Origin: Bacteroidia bacterium
GTDB lineage: Bacteria > Bacteroidota > Bacteroidia > Bacteroidales > Azobacteroidaceae
Reading direction: 5' to 3'
DNA: 64,000 bases
Assembly (NCBI GenBank): GCA_025996895.1
Contig: BNTW01000004.1
Span: forward strand, 1 to 64,000
The translations under genes and the position numbers were made by a program. The notes beneath the pieces are model-generated. The model was not told the DNA's origin and searched no databases. It saw only the letters and a program-made list of their open reading frames with translations. Of this stretch, positions 52,693-61,758 are shown one piece after another (the stretch's first letter is position 1; every line of letters starts with the position of its first letter).

Positions 52693-55295
52693 TGAAAATG
52701 AATAAAATAATATTTTTGCTTTTTGCTATTATCTGCCTGTATTCTTGTCAGGCAGAGAATAGTAGTTTATACGATACGCGTTGCGAAAACCGCACCAATC
52801 CGTTGGGAATCGACACCAATCTTCCCCGTTTCAGCTGGAAAATAAAGACAAAAGCAAACGGCGACCGGCAAACAGCTTACCGTGTTCTGGTAGCAAGCAG
52901 TCCCGCAGGATTGAAAGAAGGCAAAGCAGACTATTGGGATTCGGGTAAAACCGAATCCCATGAATCTGTATTTGTTCCCTATTCCGGCGTGCCGCTTTCT
53001 TCGGGCGTTAAGGCCTATTGGAAAGTGCAGGTGTGGGACAAAAACGACCGGGTGTCTGCATGGAGTGAGCCGGCAAGTTTCAGTATCGGATTGCTTCAGG
53101 CCGGCGATTGGAAAGGCGATTACATCGTTTTCCCGAAAGACAAGGGCAATCCACAAAGTCCCCTGTTGAGAAAGCAATTTGAAATCGACGGAAAGGCTGA
53201 AATTACTTTATTTCATATCAATTCGCTGGGCTATCACGAAGTCTATGTCAATGGCCATAAAGTGAGCGACGACGTACTTGCGCCTGCCGTATCTCAATTT
53301 GACAAACGCTCATTGGCGCGAACTTACGATATTTCTCAATTCGTCAAAAAAGGCAAAAATGAAGCCGTTATCTGGTTAGGTAGCGGTTGGTATCAGCCCG
53401 GAAATCCCGGCGTGGTGTATGAAGGACCGGTTGTTCGGGCGCAAGTGGAAACCTGTAATAAAGGCGTTCGCTCGACTGTTTTGGTTACTGACAATTCGTG
53501 GCAAGCCTGTGAAAGCGGATATTTACTAACCACCGATCATTGGCAATTCGACCGTTTCGGCGGCGAAAGAATAGATGCTTCTGTTGCACCTGCCGACATG
53601 AGCAATAAGGAATTGGATAAGCGGCAATGGGTTTCGGCGGTAAAAATCGACGTTCCTGCGCATATTGTTTCTCCTCAATCGGCCGAAGGGAATGTGATTG
53701 TGGAAACCTATCAACCGAAAAGTATCAAGCAAATAGCTCCTGACACATTTTTAGCGGATATGGGTAATTCGTTGAGCGGTTGGATGAAAATCAAGTTTCC
53801 GAAACTGGAAAAAGGTCAGTCCATCACGCTTTCTTACAGCGACCGCCTCGAAGACAACGGCGACTTTCCCGACCAGCATCAGGTTGATTATTACATTGCT
53901 TCGGGACAGCCAAACGAGATTTTTTGCAATAAATTCAATCATCACAGTTTTCGTTACCTAACCATTTCGGGCTTGAAAGAAGCACCGAAACCGGAAACGA
54001 TTACGGCGATGCTCATTCGTACCGGTTATGCCGAAGAAGCTACTTTTGTTTGTTCGGACGAAGATATGAACGCCATTCACGATTTGGTTAGGCATACATT
54101 GCAATGCTTAAGTTTGGGCGGTTATATGGTGGATTGCAACCATCTGGAACGACTCGGTTACGGCGGCGACGGCCATGCTTCTACGGTTACGGCGCAAACG
54201 ATGTTTAATGTTTATCCGTTGTATTCCAATTGGTTACTCGCTTGGAAAGATTGTTTACGGGAAGATGGCGGTTTGCCCCATACGGCTCCTAATCCGTATC
54301 CGGCGGGCGGAGGCCCTTACTGGTGTGCCTTTATTGTTTCCGCGCCATGGAATACTTACCTCAATTATGGCGACAAGCGGATATTGGAAACCTATTATCC
54401 GGTGATGAAACAGTGGCTGAAATACGTGGATACTTATACGGTAGCCGGATTGTTGAAACGCTGGCCAGACACGAACTATCGTGATTGGTTTCTCGGCGAC
54501 TGGGCAACTCCCGGCGGCGTGGACTGGGGAAATCAGGCTTCGGTTGATTTGATAGCCAACTGTATTATCAGCGAATGTTATACCCTGCTGGAAAAAATCG
54601 CGCATATATTGGGCGAAGACAAAGAAGCCGAAAATTTTGCAGTTCGTAAGGCAGCATTGAATACATTGATTCAAAAAACATTTTTCGATACGGCAAATGC
54701 CAATTACGCAACCGGCTCGCAAATCGACCTGACCTATCCGATGTTGGTTGATGCTACGCCTGCCGACTTATTGAAAAAGGTTACCCAACGGCTTTTTGCG
54801 GAAACGCAGGACAAATTCAACGGACATATCGCTACCGGTTTGGTGGGCGTTCCGGTTTTGGTGGATTGGGCAATAAAGGAAAATCAACCCGGTTTTATTT
54901 ATTCCATGCTGAAAAAACGGGAGCAACCGGGCTATTTGTATATGATTGACCAGGGAGCAACGGCCACGTGGGAATATTGGAATGGTATGCGTAGCCGCAT
55001 TCACAACTGTTATAACGGTATCGGCGCGTGGTTTTATCAGGCCATTGGCGGTATTCGTCCCGACGATTCCGGTGCAGGTTACCGGACAGTGATTATCAGT
55101 CCGCAAATTCCCGAAGGAATTACTTGGGCGAAAGTTACGAAAGAAACGCCCTACGGAACGCTGGCTGTGAATTGGGAAAAGCAAAACGGCCGGATCAAAT
55201 TCAACATCACTATTCCGGTGGGTTGTACGGCGAATTTTCTTTTGACGGAAGGAGTAAAAACATTAGAAAGCGGGAAGCATGAAATCATATTTTAG
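52692..55295 (+). CDS. GH78 alpha-L-rhamnosidase lipoprotein
   Basis: An 867-residue GH78 enzyme with a lipoprotein signal (LYSC, Cys19). The acid cluster is conserved (D481, E486, D493 in DCNHLERLGYGGD), with probable general base E761 (ATWEYWN). It resembles the GH78 at 27602 through most of its length but ends at the C-terminal beta domain (ESGKHEIIF) without a sorting domain. It is therefore expected to be membrane-anchored, in the periplasm or on the surface, rather than T9SS-exported. It overlaps the SusC stop by 1 nt and the GH92 start by 17 nt. A second ATG lies two codons downstream. Confidence 0.92.
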   Translation: MKMNKIIFLLFAIICLYSCQAENSSLYDTRCENRTNPLGIDTNLPRFSWKIKTKANGDRQTAYRVLVASSPAGLKEGKADYWDSGKTESHESVFVPYSGVPLSSGVKAYWKVQVWDKNDRVSAWSEPASFSIGLLQAGDWKGDYIVFPKDKGNPQSPLLRKQFEIDGKAEITLFHINSLGYHEVYVNGHKVSDDVLAPAVSQFDKRSLARTYDISQFVKKGKNEAVIWLGSGWYQPGNPGVVYEGPVVRAQVETCNKGVRSTVLVTDNSWQACESGYLLTTDHWQFDRFGGERIDASVAPADMSNKELDKRQWVSAVKIDVPAHIVSPQSAEGNVIVETYQPKSIKQIAPDTFLADMGNSLSGWMKIKFPKLEKGQSITLSYSDRLEDNGDFPDQHQVDYYIASGQPNEIFCNKFNHHSFRYLTISGLKEAPKPETITAMLIRTGYAEEATFVCSDEDMNAIHDLVRHTLQCLSLGGYMVDCNHLERLGYGGDGHASTVTAQTMFNVYPLYSNWLLAWKDCLREDGGLPHTAPNPYPAGGGPYWCAFIVSAPWNTYLNYGDKRILETYYPVMKQWLKYVDTYTVAGLLKRWPDTNYRDWFLGDWATPGGVDWGNQASVDLIANCIISECYTLLEKIAHILGEDKEAENFAVRKAALNTLIQKTFFDTANANYATGSQIDLTYPMLVDATPADLLKKVTQRLFAETQDKFNGHIATGLVGVPVLVDWAIKENQPGFIYSMLKKREQPGYLYMIDQGATATWEYWNGMRSRIHNCYNGIGAWFYQAIGGIRPDDSGAGYRTVIISPQIPEGITWAKVTKETPYGTLAVNWEKQNGRIKFNITIPVGCTANFLLTEGVKTLESGKHEIIF

Positions 55296-57516
55296 TCTGT
55301 TATGGCTGCTTTGCAGTACAATTCTTTACGCCCAGCCGAAAGACAAGGTGCAATACGTCAATACATTGCAAGGCACAGATTCCCACTTCGGATTAAGTTA
55401 CGGCAACACCTATCCGACTATCGCTTTGCCCTTCGGCCAACATTTCTGGTCGGCGCAAACCGGCAAGAACGGCGACGGTTGGAAATACCAGTATTCTGCT
55501 AATACGATTCGCGGATTTCAGCAAGTACATCAATGCAGTCCGTGGATGGGCGATTACGGTGTGTTTTCGCTGATGCCCGTTGCCGGCGAGTTGCGGACAG
55601 ATGAAAATGAGCGAGCGGCTGCGTTCAGTCATGCCAACGAAACAGCTTTGCCTCATGATTACCGCGTGAAATTCGATAACGGCGTTTCGGTCGAGATTTC
55701 TCCTACCGAACGGGCGGCGCATTTCCGGTTTGTATTTCCCAAAAATCAAACGGCATTCATTGTCTTGGACGGTTATACAAAAAACAGTCAAGTGAAAATC
55801 GACCCGCAAAAACGGCAAATAACCGGCTATGTTGATAACGGCAATTTTACGCCCGCTAATTTCAAAGCCTATTTTGTCGTTCAATTCAACCAAGCTTTTG
55901 AAACGTTTGGTACATGGGAAAATAAGGAAGGAAAAGTAACCGGAGCATATATCGAATTTAAAAAAGGCGCAACGGTTGAGGCGCGGGCAACGTCTTCGTA
56001 TATCAGTTTGGAACAAGCACAAATTACGCTTCATCGCGAATTGGGTGGTTTTAAAACGATAAACGATACTCGCAAAGCCGGTGCGAAAATATGGAACGAT
56101 TTGCTGGAACGTGTAGCAGTAGAGAGTGGAACAGACGAACAACTTCGCACGTTCTATTCCTGTCTGTTCCGCGCCAACCTGTTTTCCCGCAAATTTTACG
56201 AAATCGACGAAAACGCCCATCCGTGTTATTACAGCCCTTACGACGGAAAAATACACGAAGGCTACATGTTTACCGACAACGGTTTTTGGGATACGTTTCG
56301 TTCTCAATTTCCGTTGACCAATATTTTACATCCTACCATGCAAGGGCAATATATGAATGCTTTGCTTGATGCGCAGGAACAATGTGGCTGGCTGCCTTCA
56401 TGGTCGGCACCCGGTGAAACCGGCGGTATGTTGGGCAATCACGCTATTTCGTTGTTGGCCGATGCCTGGGCAAAAGGTATTCGCACCTTCGACCCGGAAC
56501 GCGCTTTAAAAGCGTATGCGCACGAAGCAATGAATAAAGGTCCCTGGGGTGGTGCTAACGGCCGTCCCTGCTGGAAAGAATATTATCAGTTGGGATATAT
56601 TCCTTATCCCGAATCCGGCGGTTCGACGGCTCAAACATTGGAATCAGCTTATGATGACTGGTGTGGTTATCAATTAGCCAAAATGACCGGCAACGATTTT
56701 TACGCCGGCGTTTTTGAACGGCAAATATACAACTACCGCAACGTCTTCGACCCTTCGGTCGGCTTTATGCGTGGGCGCAAAATCGACGGCTCTTGGGCTG
56801 ATTTTGATGCGTTTGAATGGGGTGGCCCCTACTGCGAAGGCAATGCGTGGCATTATAACTGGTCGGTTTTCCACGATATTCAAGGTTTGATTGACTTGAC
56901 GGGTGGCGACAAAAAATTTACTGCTAAAATCGACTCTGTATTTTCACTTCCCAATACAGTCAAAGTCGGCACCTACGGAATGAAAATTCACGAAATGCTC
57001 GAAATGGAATTAGCCAATATGGGACAATACGCACAGGGCAACCAACCTATTCAACATCTGATTTATCTGTACAGCTATGCCGGCCAGGCGTGGAAAACGC
57101 AATATTGGATTAGGCAAGTGATGGACAGGTTATACAATGCTACCGAAAAAGGCTATCCAGGCGATGAAGATCAGGGCGGAATGTCGTCATGGTATGTGTT
57201 GAGCGCGTTGGGTATTTACAGCGTTTGCCCCGGCACAGATGAGTATGTGTTGGGAAGTCCGCTCTTTCCGAAAGCGACTATTACTATGGAAAACGGAAAA
57301 CAATTTATTATCGAAGCGCGTAATAATAGTAGCGAAAACGTTTATATTCAATCGGCTACATTGAATGGAAAACCGCTTACGAAAAACTATATCCGGTATA
57401 GCGATATAGCGGCAGGCGGTGTTTTACATTTGGAAATGGGGAATACACCCAATAAAACAAGAGGGATAGAATGGACAGATAGACCGTTTTCGATGTCATT
57501 AAATAACGTTAAATAA
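55279..57516 (+). CDS. GH92 alpha-mannosidase
   Basis: A 745-residue GH92 enzyme with signal peptide (1-18, ILYAQ). Family features are YVNTLQGTDSHFG, GFQQVHQCSPWMGDYG, the general acid E520 (CEGNAWHYNW) and the paired acids D629 and D631 (PGDEDQGGMSSWYVLSALG, in part). GH92 enzymes are calcium-dependent exo-alpha-mannosidases, mostly periplasmic. Its place after a rhamnosidase suggests a substrate holding both sugars. The start overlaps the GH78 gene by 17 nt. It is the last gene before the fecR unit. Confidence 0.92.
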   Translation: MKSYFSLLWLLCSTILYAQPKDKVQYVNTLQGTDSHFGLSYGNTYPTIALPFGQHFWSAQTGKNGDGWKYQYSANTIRGFQQVHQCSPWMGDYGVFSLMPVAGELRTDENERAAAFSHANETALPHDYRVKFDNGVSVEISPTERAAHFRFVFPKNQTAFIVLDGYTKNSQVKIDPQKRQITGYVDNGNFTPANFKAYFVVQFNQAFETFGTWENKEGKVTGAYIEFKKGATVEARATSSYISLEQAQITLHRELGGFKTINDTRKAGAKIWNDLLERVAVESGTDEQLRTFYSCLFRANLFSRKFYEIDENAHPCYYSPYDGKIHEGYMFTDNGFWDTFRSQFPLTNILHPTMQGQYMNALLDAQEQCGWLPSWSAPGETGGMLGNHAISLLADAWAKGIRTFDPERALKAYAHEAMNKGPWGGANGRPCWKEYYQLGYIPYPESGGSTAQTLESAYDDWCGYQLAKMTGNDFYAGVFERQIYNYRNVFDPSVGFMRGRKIDGSWADFDAFEWGGPYCEGNAWHYNWSVFHDIQGLIDLTGGDKKFTAKIDSVFSLPNTVKVGTYGMKIHEMLEMELANMGQYAQGNQPIQHLIYLYSYAGQAWKTQYWIRQVMDRLYNATEKGYPGDEDQGGMSSWYVLSALGIYSVCPGTDEYVLGSPLFPKATITMENGKQFIIEARNNSSENVYIQSATLNGKPLTKNYIRYSDIAAGGVLHLEMGNTPNKTRGIEWTDRPFSMSLNNVK

Positions 57517-57541
57517 AGAAGGTTATTTTAGTGGAAACAGC

Positions 57542-57549
57542 TATCTTTG
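57542..57549 (+). promoter_or_regulatory. Bacteroidetes -7 promoter element for fecR
   Basis: TATCTTTG fits TAnnTTTG 35 nt before the fecR ATG, in the 68-nt gap after the GH92 gene. It implies that fecR is expressed from the housekeeping sigma and separately from the PUL upstream. Confidence 0.5.
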
Positions 57550-57584
57550 TCGTACTTATTACATGACAAAAAGATTTTAGGTTC

Positions 57585-58547
57585 ATGCAAAATTTATTGG
57601 TACGTTATTTTTCGGGTGAGGCTGCGACAGAGGAAAAGAAAACGCTCTTTTCCGAAATAGAAACGGATACGGAATTGAAAAATGAATTTATTCAGTTACA
57701 AAATCTGAAAGGATTGACTTGTTTCTCATCGCTCAACCGAAATGAAGAATTAGCGGCAGAAAAATTGACGGATTTTTATGCCGCTATTCATCGGAATAAA
57801 CGCCGGAATATTCTTTTTCAAATTTCCAAATACGCAGCGGTTGTTCTCGCAGCGGCTTTATTGACCGCTTTTACCGTCCAATATTTTCACAATAATAGTG
57901 AGCCTTTGTATAGCGAAGTTGAAGTGCCTGTCGGACAACGGGTATATCTCACTTTAGCCGATGGAAGTTCGGTCTGGCTCAATTCCCGCAGTAAAATCCG
58001 CATTCCACAAACATTCAACGGCAAATACAGAAAAGTGTATTTAGACGGCGAAGCCTTTTTCGATGTGGAAACTAACAAGAACAAACCATTTATCGTTGAA
58101 ACCAGCCGCTACAACGTGCGGGTGTTTGGTACGCGCTTCAACATACTGAACTATTCGGAAATGCCGCTGTTTGAAACTACTTTGTTGGAAGGATCGGTGG
58201 AAATCACCAACTCCAAAGGCGAGAAGTCGATCGTTTTGACACCGAACGAACAAGTTACGATGGTGGATAACCATTTGAAGAAAACGGTGATAGATACCCA
58301 TGCAGCTGCTACGTGGAAAGACGGTGTACTGATTTTCGACGGTCTGCCGTTTTCCGAAATCATTAAAAAGCTGGAATTGTATTACGATGTGAAATTTATT
58401 ATTCAGAATACCCGGGCGTTAGATGGAATATATACAGGAAAATTCAACGCAAAAGATTCGGCAGAACGAATTATTGACATTATTCATCAGACCAATAAAT
58501 TCAACTACCGCGTCAGTTGGGATCATAAAATTATTTATATTCAATAA
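57585..58547 (+). CDS. FecR-family anti-sigma factor
   Basis: A 320-residue inner-membrane protein. The cytoplasmic N-terminal domain (1-80, LLVRYFSGEATEE-like start) would bind a sigma factor. A single membrane segment lies at about 82-101, and a periplasmic FecR domain (VGQRVYLTLADGSSVWLNS, FDVETNKNKPFIVET, FGTRFNILNY) is followed by a C-terminal STN-like region (GLPFSEIIKKLELYYDVKF). It would hold the ECF sigma until the STN-SusC downstream signals substrate. The sigma gene is not adjacent; the only candidate in view is at 38250. Confidence 0.9.
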   Translation: MQNLLVRYFSGEAATEEKKTLFSEIETDTELKNEFIQLQNLKGLTCFSSLNRNEELAAEKLTDFYAAIHRNKRRNILFQISKYAAVVLAAALLTAFTVQYFHNNSEPLYSEVEVPVGQRVYLTLADGSSVWLNSRSKIRIPQTFNGKYRKVYLDGEAFFDVETNKNKPFIVETSRYNVRVFGTRFNILNYSEMPLFETTLLEGSVEITNSKGEKSIVLTPNEQVTMVDNHLKKTVIDTHAAATWKDGVLIFDGLPFSEIIKKLELYYDVKFIIQNTRALDGIYTGKFNAKDSAERIIDIIHQTNKFNYRVSWDHKIIYIQ

Positions 58548-58549
58548 AA

Positions 58550-61500
58550 CTGAAAATAGTAAAAACAGTAGGTTTGCTTTGGCCGTTTCTTTTCTATATG
58601 GATGTTTGGGCGCAAACGCCTGATTATCAAAATATAACTATTCAGAAAGCGAATGTAGCGGTCGGTGAAGTCCTGAATGAAATTGAAAAACAATCGGGAT
58701 ATTATTTTGTATTTTCCAAAGACGACGTAAATTCCCGGCAAACAATAAGCCTGAATGTAAAAAATGAACATTGGGAAAGCGTGTTGCAAAAATGTTGTTC
58801 GTTGTTGCAATTAAGCTATGTGCTGACGGGAAACAATATTATCCTCAAACGGCAAGAGCCGGATACTTCTCATAGAAATACTTCCCGGGTTCCGGTATTG
58901 CATACGGTTAGCGGAAAAGTGCTTGACCCCGACAGTCTGCCGTTGATAAGAACATTGGACGAAATTGTGGTGATAGGCTACGGAACGCAAAAGCAAATGT
59001 CTATTACCGGCTCAATTGCAACGATTGATACTAAACATCTGGTGCAGGCGCAACGTCCCGATTTGACGAATACATTAGCAGGCAATTTGTCGGGTGTGCG
59101 GAGCGTTCAGCGCAGCGGCCGCCCCGGATACGACGGCAGTCAAATCGACATTCGCGGCTATGGCAGTGAAATTTTGACTATTGTAGATGGTATAGAACGT
59201 CCTTTTTCCCGGATCGACCCCAACGAAATCGAGTCAATTTCCGTATTGAAAGATGCTGCTGCAGCGGTTTATGGCATTCGCGGGGCCAACGGCGTATTAT
59301 TGATTACCACGAAAAAAGGACAGGAATCGCGATCGAGAATATCCTATAATTTTAATTTGGCGTTGCAAAGCATTACCCGCTATCCGGACTATATGAATGT
59401 TTGGGACTATATGAACAGCTACAACGAGGCAGCTCTCAACTGGTCGCATTTAGGGCAAACACCTCCGTTTTCGGCTTTCGATATTGCCACAGCCGAAAAT
59501 ACCGATTGGAAAAAGGCTGTAATGAACAATGTCGCACCCATGCAGTCGCACAATCTGAATATAAGCGGCGGAAACAGGGAAACGAAATATTTTTTCTCGT
59601 TGAGTTATCTCAATCAGGACGGAATTTTAAAAACGAAAGATAATTTTCAACGCTTCAATCTACGATCGAATATCAATACACTGATTGCCGACCATTTGAA
59701 GGTTGATTTGCAAATCGGCGGACGAAAGGAAATACACGATTCTCCTGCAACCGTTTCGGGTGGCGGAAGTACCGATAATTTTTCACAGGGGATTTTCAAA
59801 AATTTAGTGATGGCGTTGCCGTATAAATCGGTTTATGCAAATAACAATCCATTGTATTACAATAATTTAGTAAGCGAACCAAATCCGGTGGCTCTGCTCG
59901 ACCGCGACTTGGTGGGAACTGACGAGAAACAATACGAAGAATGGCATGTACAGGTGGCTTTAAATTATGATCTGCCGTTTATAGAAGGATTGGCTCTGAA
60001 GGCGCAGTTAGCTTATGACCGGCAGATCGAAATCCGGCAAATCTTCAAGAAAGCCTGTTCGGAATATAATTACGATCCTATCCAAGACAGTTATACCGCC
60101 GTTCCACTAACACATATCACTTCCAAAGTGGAAAGTCTGAATCAAAACACTGTTTTTACTCAACAATATTCTATCCATTACGACCATGCTTTCCGGAAGC
60201 ATGATTTCTCCGCTCTGTTGCTGTTGGAAAGCCGCCGGTTGGAACATCACAACAACCGGCTTTCGGGCGAATTTGCTCTTTCTTCCATTCCCAATTTAGA
60301 TGCCGCTATTAATAAGATGGTTGATGGAAATTCTTGGCAAACAGATGCATTGGGAATAATCGGTCGGTTTCATTATGCGTTTAGCAACAAATATCATTTA
60401 GAGTATAGTTTTCGGCACGATGGCGTGAGCAAATTTTTAAAACATGACCGCTGGGTTTTTACGCAAAGTTTTTCTGCCGGCTGGCTGATTTCGGAAAAAA
60501 TGAAACTCCGCGCTTCCTTCGGTATTTTTCCGTTGGCTTCCGATTTGAATGAATACTACTTTTTGTCGGGATATAATTATCCGGGGAGAGACGAATCGGG
60601 TGTGCCTTTGTATTTTGTGCAGGGCGAAAATAACTTGATTTTGGCGGCAACCGACAGGGGATTAATCAATCCGTCGCTGACTTGGGAAAGGGTAAAAATC
60701 ACCAATATCGGCTGGAATATCTCTTTGTGGCGTGAAAAATTATATACTGAAGCAGACTTGTTTTACAGATTGCACACGGGTATGTATGCTACGCGTGTAT
60801 TACCTACAACTTTCGGTGCTACCATGCCCGACGAAAACCAAAACAGTGAAAGCGATCGCGGTTTTGAAGTGGCTGTGGCTACGAAACACAAGATAAACGA
60901 CCTCACGCTCCATGCGAAAGCTACTTTTTCATACGCACGCAAAAGGCGGGAATATCAGGAATTGTCCGAAGCCGGTAATCAATATCTCTATTGGCAGAGC
61001 CGTTATCGCGCAGACAACGGACATATTTCCAAAAATCCCTATCGCTGGGATAATATTACATGGGGCTATGAAGCGTTGGGACAATTTTATGATTTTGAAG
61101 AAATTGTACAATCACCTGTACAAGACGGACAAGGCAACATAACGTTATTACCCGGCGATATTAAATACCGTGACATCAATGACGATAATTTGATTAACGA
61201 GTTGGATATAGTGCCTATCGGACGAAGTTCCCGGCCGGAAATATTTTATGGCTTCAATCTGTCGACGGTGTGGAAAAATTTTGATTTTACACTGTTTTTT
61301 CAAGGGGTAGCCAATTATACTTACAATTTTCCGTATAAAGAGGCTTTTGTGCAGGGTGGAATCGGCAATGCCTACGAAATGTATAAAGATCGTTGGCATC
61401 GGGCCGATGTGAATAATCCGTATAGCGAATGGATTCCGGGCTATTTTCCGGCTTTGCGCGTGGAAGGATACAGCGGTAATATGCTTCCTTCCACATTTTG

Positions 61501-61735
61501 GAGTAAATCGACGGCCTACTTGCGCCTGAAAACCATTGATTTGGGCTATTCTTTTCCGGCAAAAATACTGTCTAAAGCGAAAATTCAAAATTTGCGCATT
61601 TATGTTAATGCATACAATCTGCTGACATTTACGCGGAAAGAATTGAAACAGGTTGATCCCGAAGGAGAATCGGGTTTGGGAATGTATTATCCGCAAATGA
61701 AAACGATTAATTTCGGTATCAACATAGAATTTTAA
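58550..61735 (+). CDS. STN-domain SusC/RagA TonB-dependent signalling receptor
   Basis: About 1061 residues. Signal peptide, then an STN domain (about residues 28-100; NITIQKANVAVGEVLNEIEK, YVLTGNNIILK), then only the first and last pieces of a CarboxypepD_reg domain (SGKVLDPDSLPLI joined to RTLDEIVVIGYGTQ near residue 134), then plug and barrel ending NFGINIEF. It imports glycan and signals through the STN domain to FecR. No ATG gives a proper signal peptide. The frame from CTG 58550 (KIVKTVGLLWPFLF) does; TTG 58574 would remove the charged region. The start is therefore uncertain. Confidence 0.85.
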   Translation: MKIVKTVGLLWPFLFYMDVWAQTPDYQNITIQKANVAVGEVLNEIEKQSGYYFVFSKDDVNSRQTISLNVKNEHWESVLQKCCSLLQLSYVLTGNNIILKRQEPDTSHRNTSRVPVLHTVSGKVLDPDSLPLIRTLDEIVVIGYGTQKQMSITGSIATIDTKHLVQAQRPDLTNTLAGNLSGVRSVQRSGRPGYDGSQIDIRGYGSEILTIVDGIERPFSRIDPNEIESISVLKDAAAAVYGIRGANGVLLITTKKGQESRSRISYNFNLALQSITRYPDYMNVWDYMNSYNEAALNWSHLGQTPPFSAFDIATAENTDWKKAVMNNVAPMQSHNLNISGGNRETKYFFSLSYLNQDGILKTKDNFQRFNLRSNINTLIADHLKVDLQIGGRKEIHDSPATVSGGGSTDNFSQGIFKNLVMALPYKSVYANNNPLYYNNLVSEPNPVALLDRDLVGTDEKQYEEWHVQVALNYDLPFIEGLALKAQLAYDRQIEIRQIFKKACSEYNYDPIQDSYTAVPLTHITSKVESLNQNTVFTQQYSIHYDHAFRKHDFSALLLLESRRLEHHNNRLSGEFALSSIPNLDAAINKMVDGNSWQTDALGIIGRFHYAFSNKYHLEYSFRHDGVSKFLKHDRWVFTQSFSAGWLISEKMKLRASFGIFPLASDLNEYYFLSGYNYPGRDESGVPLYFVQGENNLILAATDRGLINPSLTWERVKITNIGWNISLWREKLYTEADLFYRLHTGMYATRVLPTTFGATMPDENQNSESDRGFEVAVATKHKINDLTLHAKATFSYARKRREYQELSEAGNQYLYWQSRYRADNGHISKNPYRWDNITWGYEALGQFYDFEEIVQSPVQDGQGNITLLPGDIKYRDINDDNLINELDIVPIGRSSRPEIFYGFNLSTVWKNFDFTLFFQGVANYTYNFPYKEAFVQGGIGNAYEMYKDRWHRADVNNPYSEWIPGYFPALRVEGYSGNMLPSTFWSKSTAYLRLKTIDLGYSFPAKILSKAKIQNLRIYVNAYNLLTFTRKELKQVDPEGESGLGMYYPQMKTINFGINIEF

Positions 61736-61758
61736 TTGAGAGTGGAGAATTGAGAATT

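Noticed and set aside
55393..56307. Long open frame (304 codons) antisense to the GH92 gene
   Set aside because: It is fully covered by GH92 on the other strand, has no family features, and its residue mix (many R, F, V, I) is that of a shadow frame.
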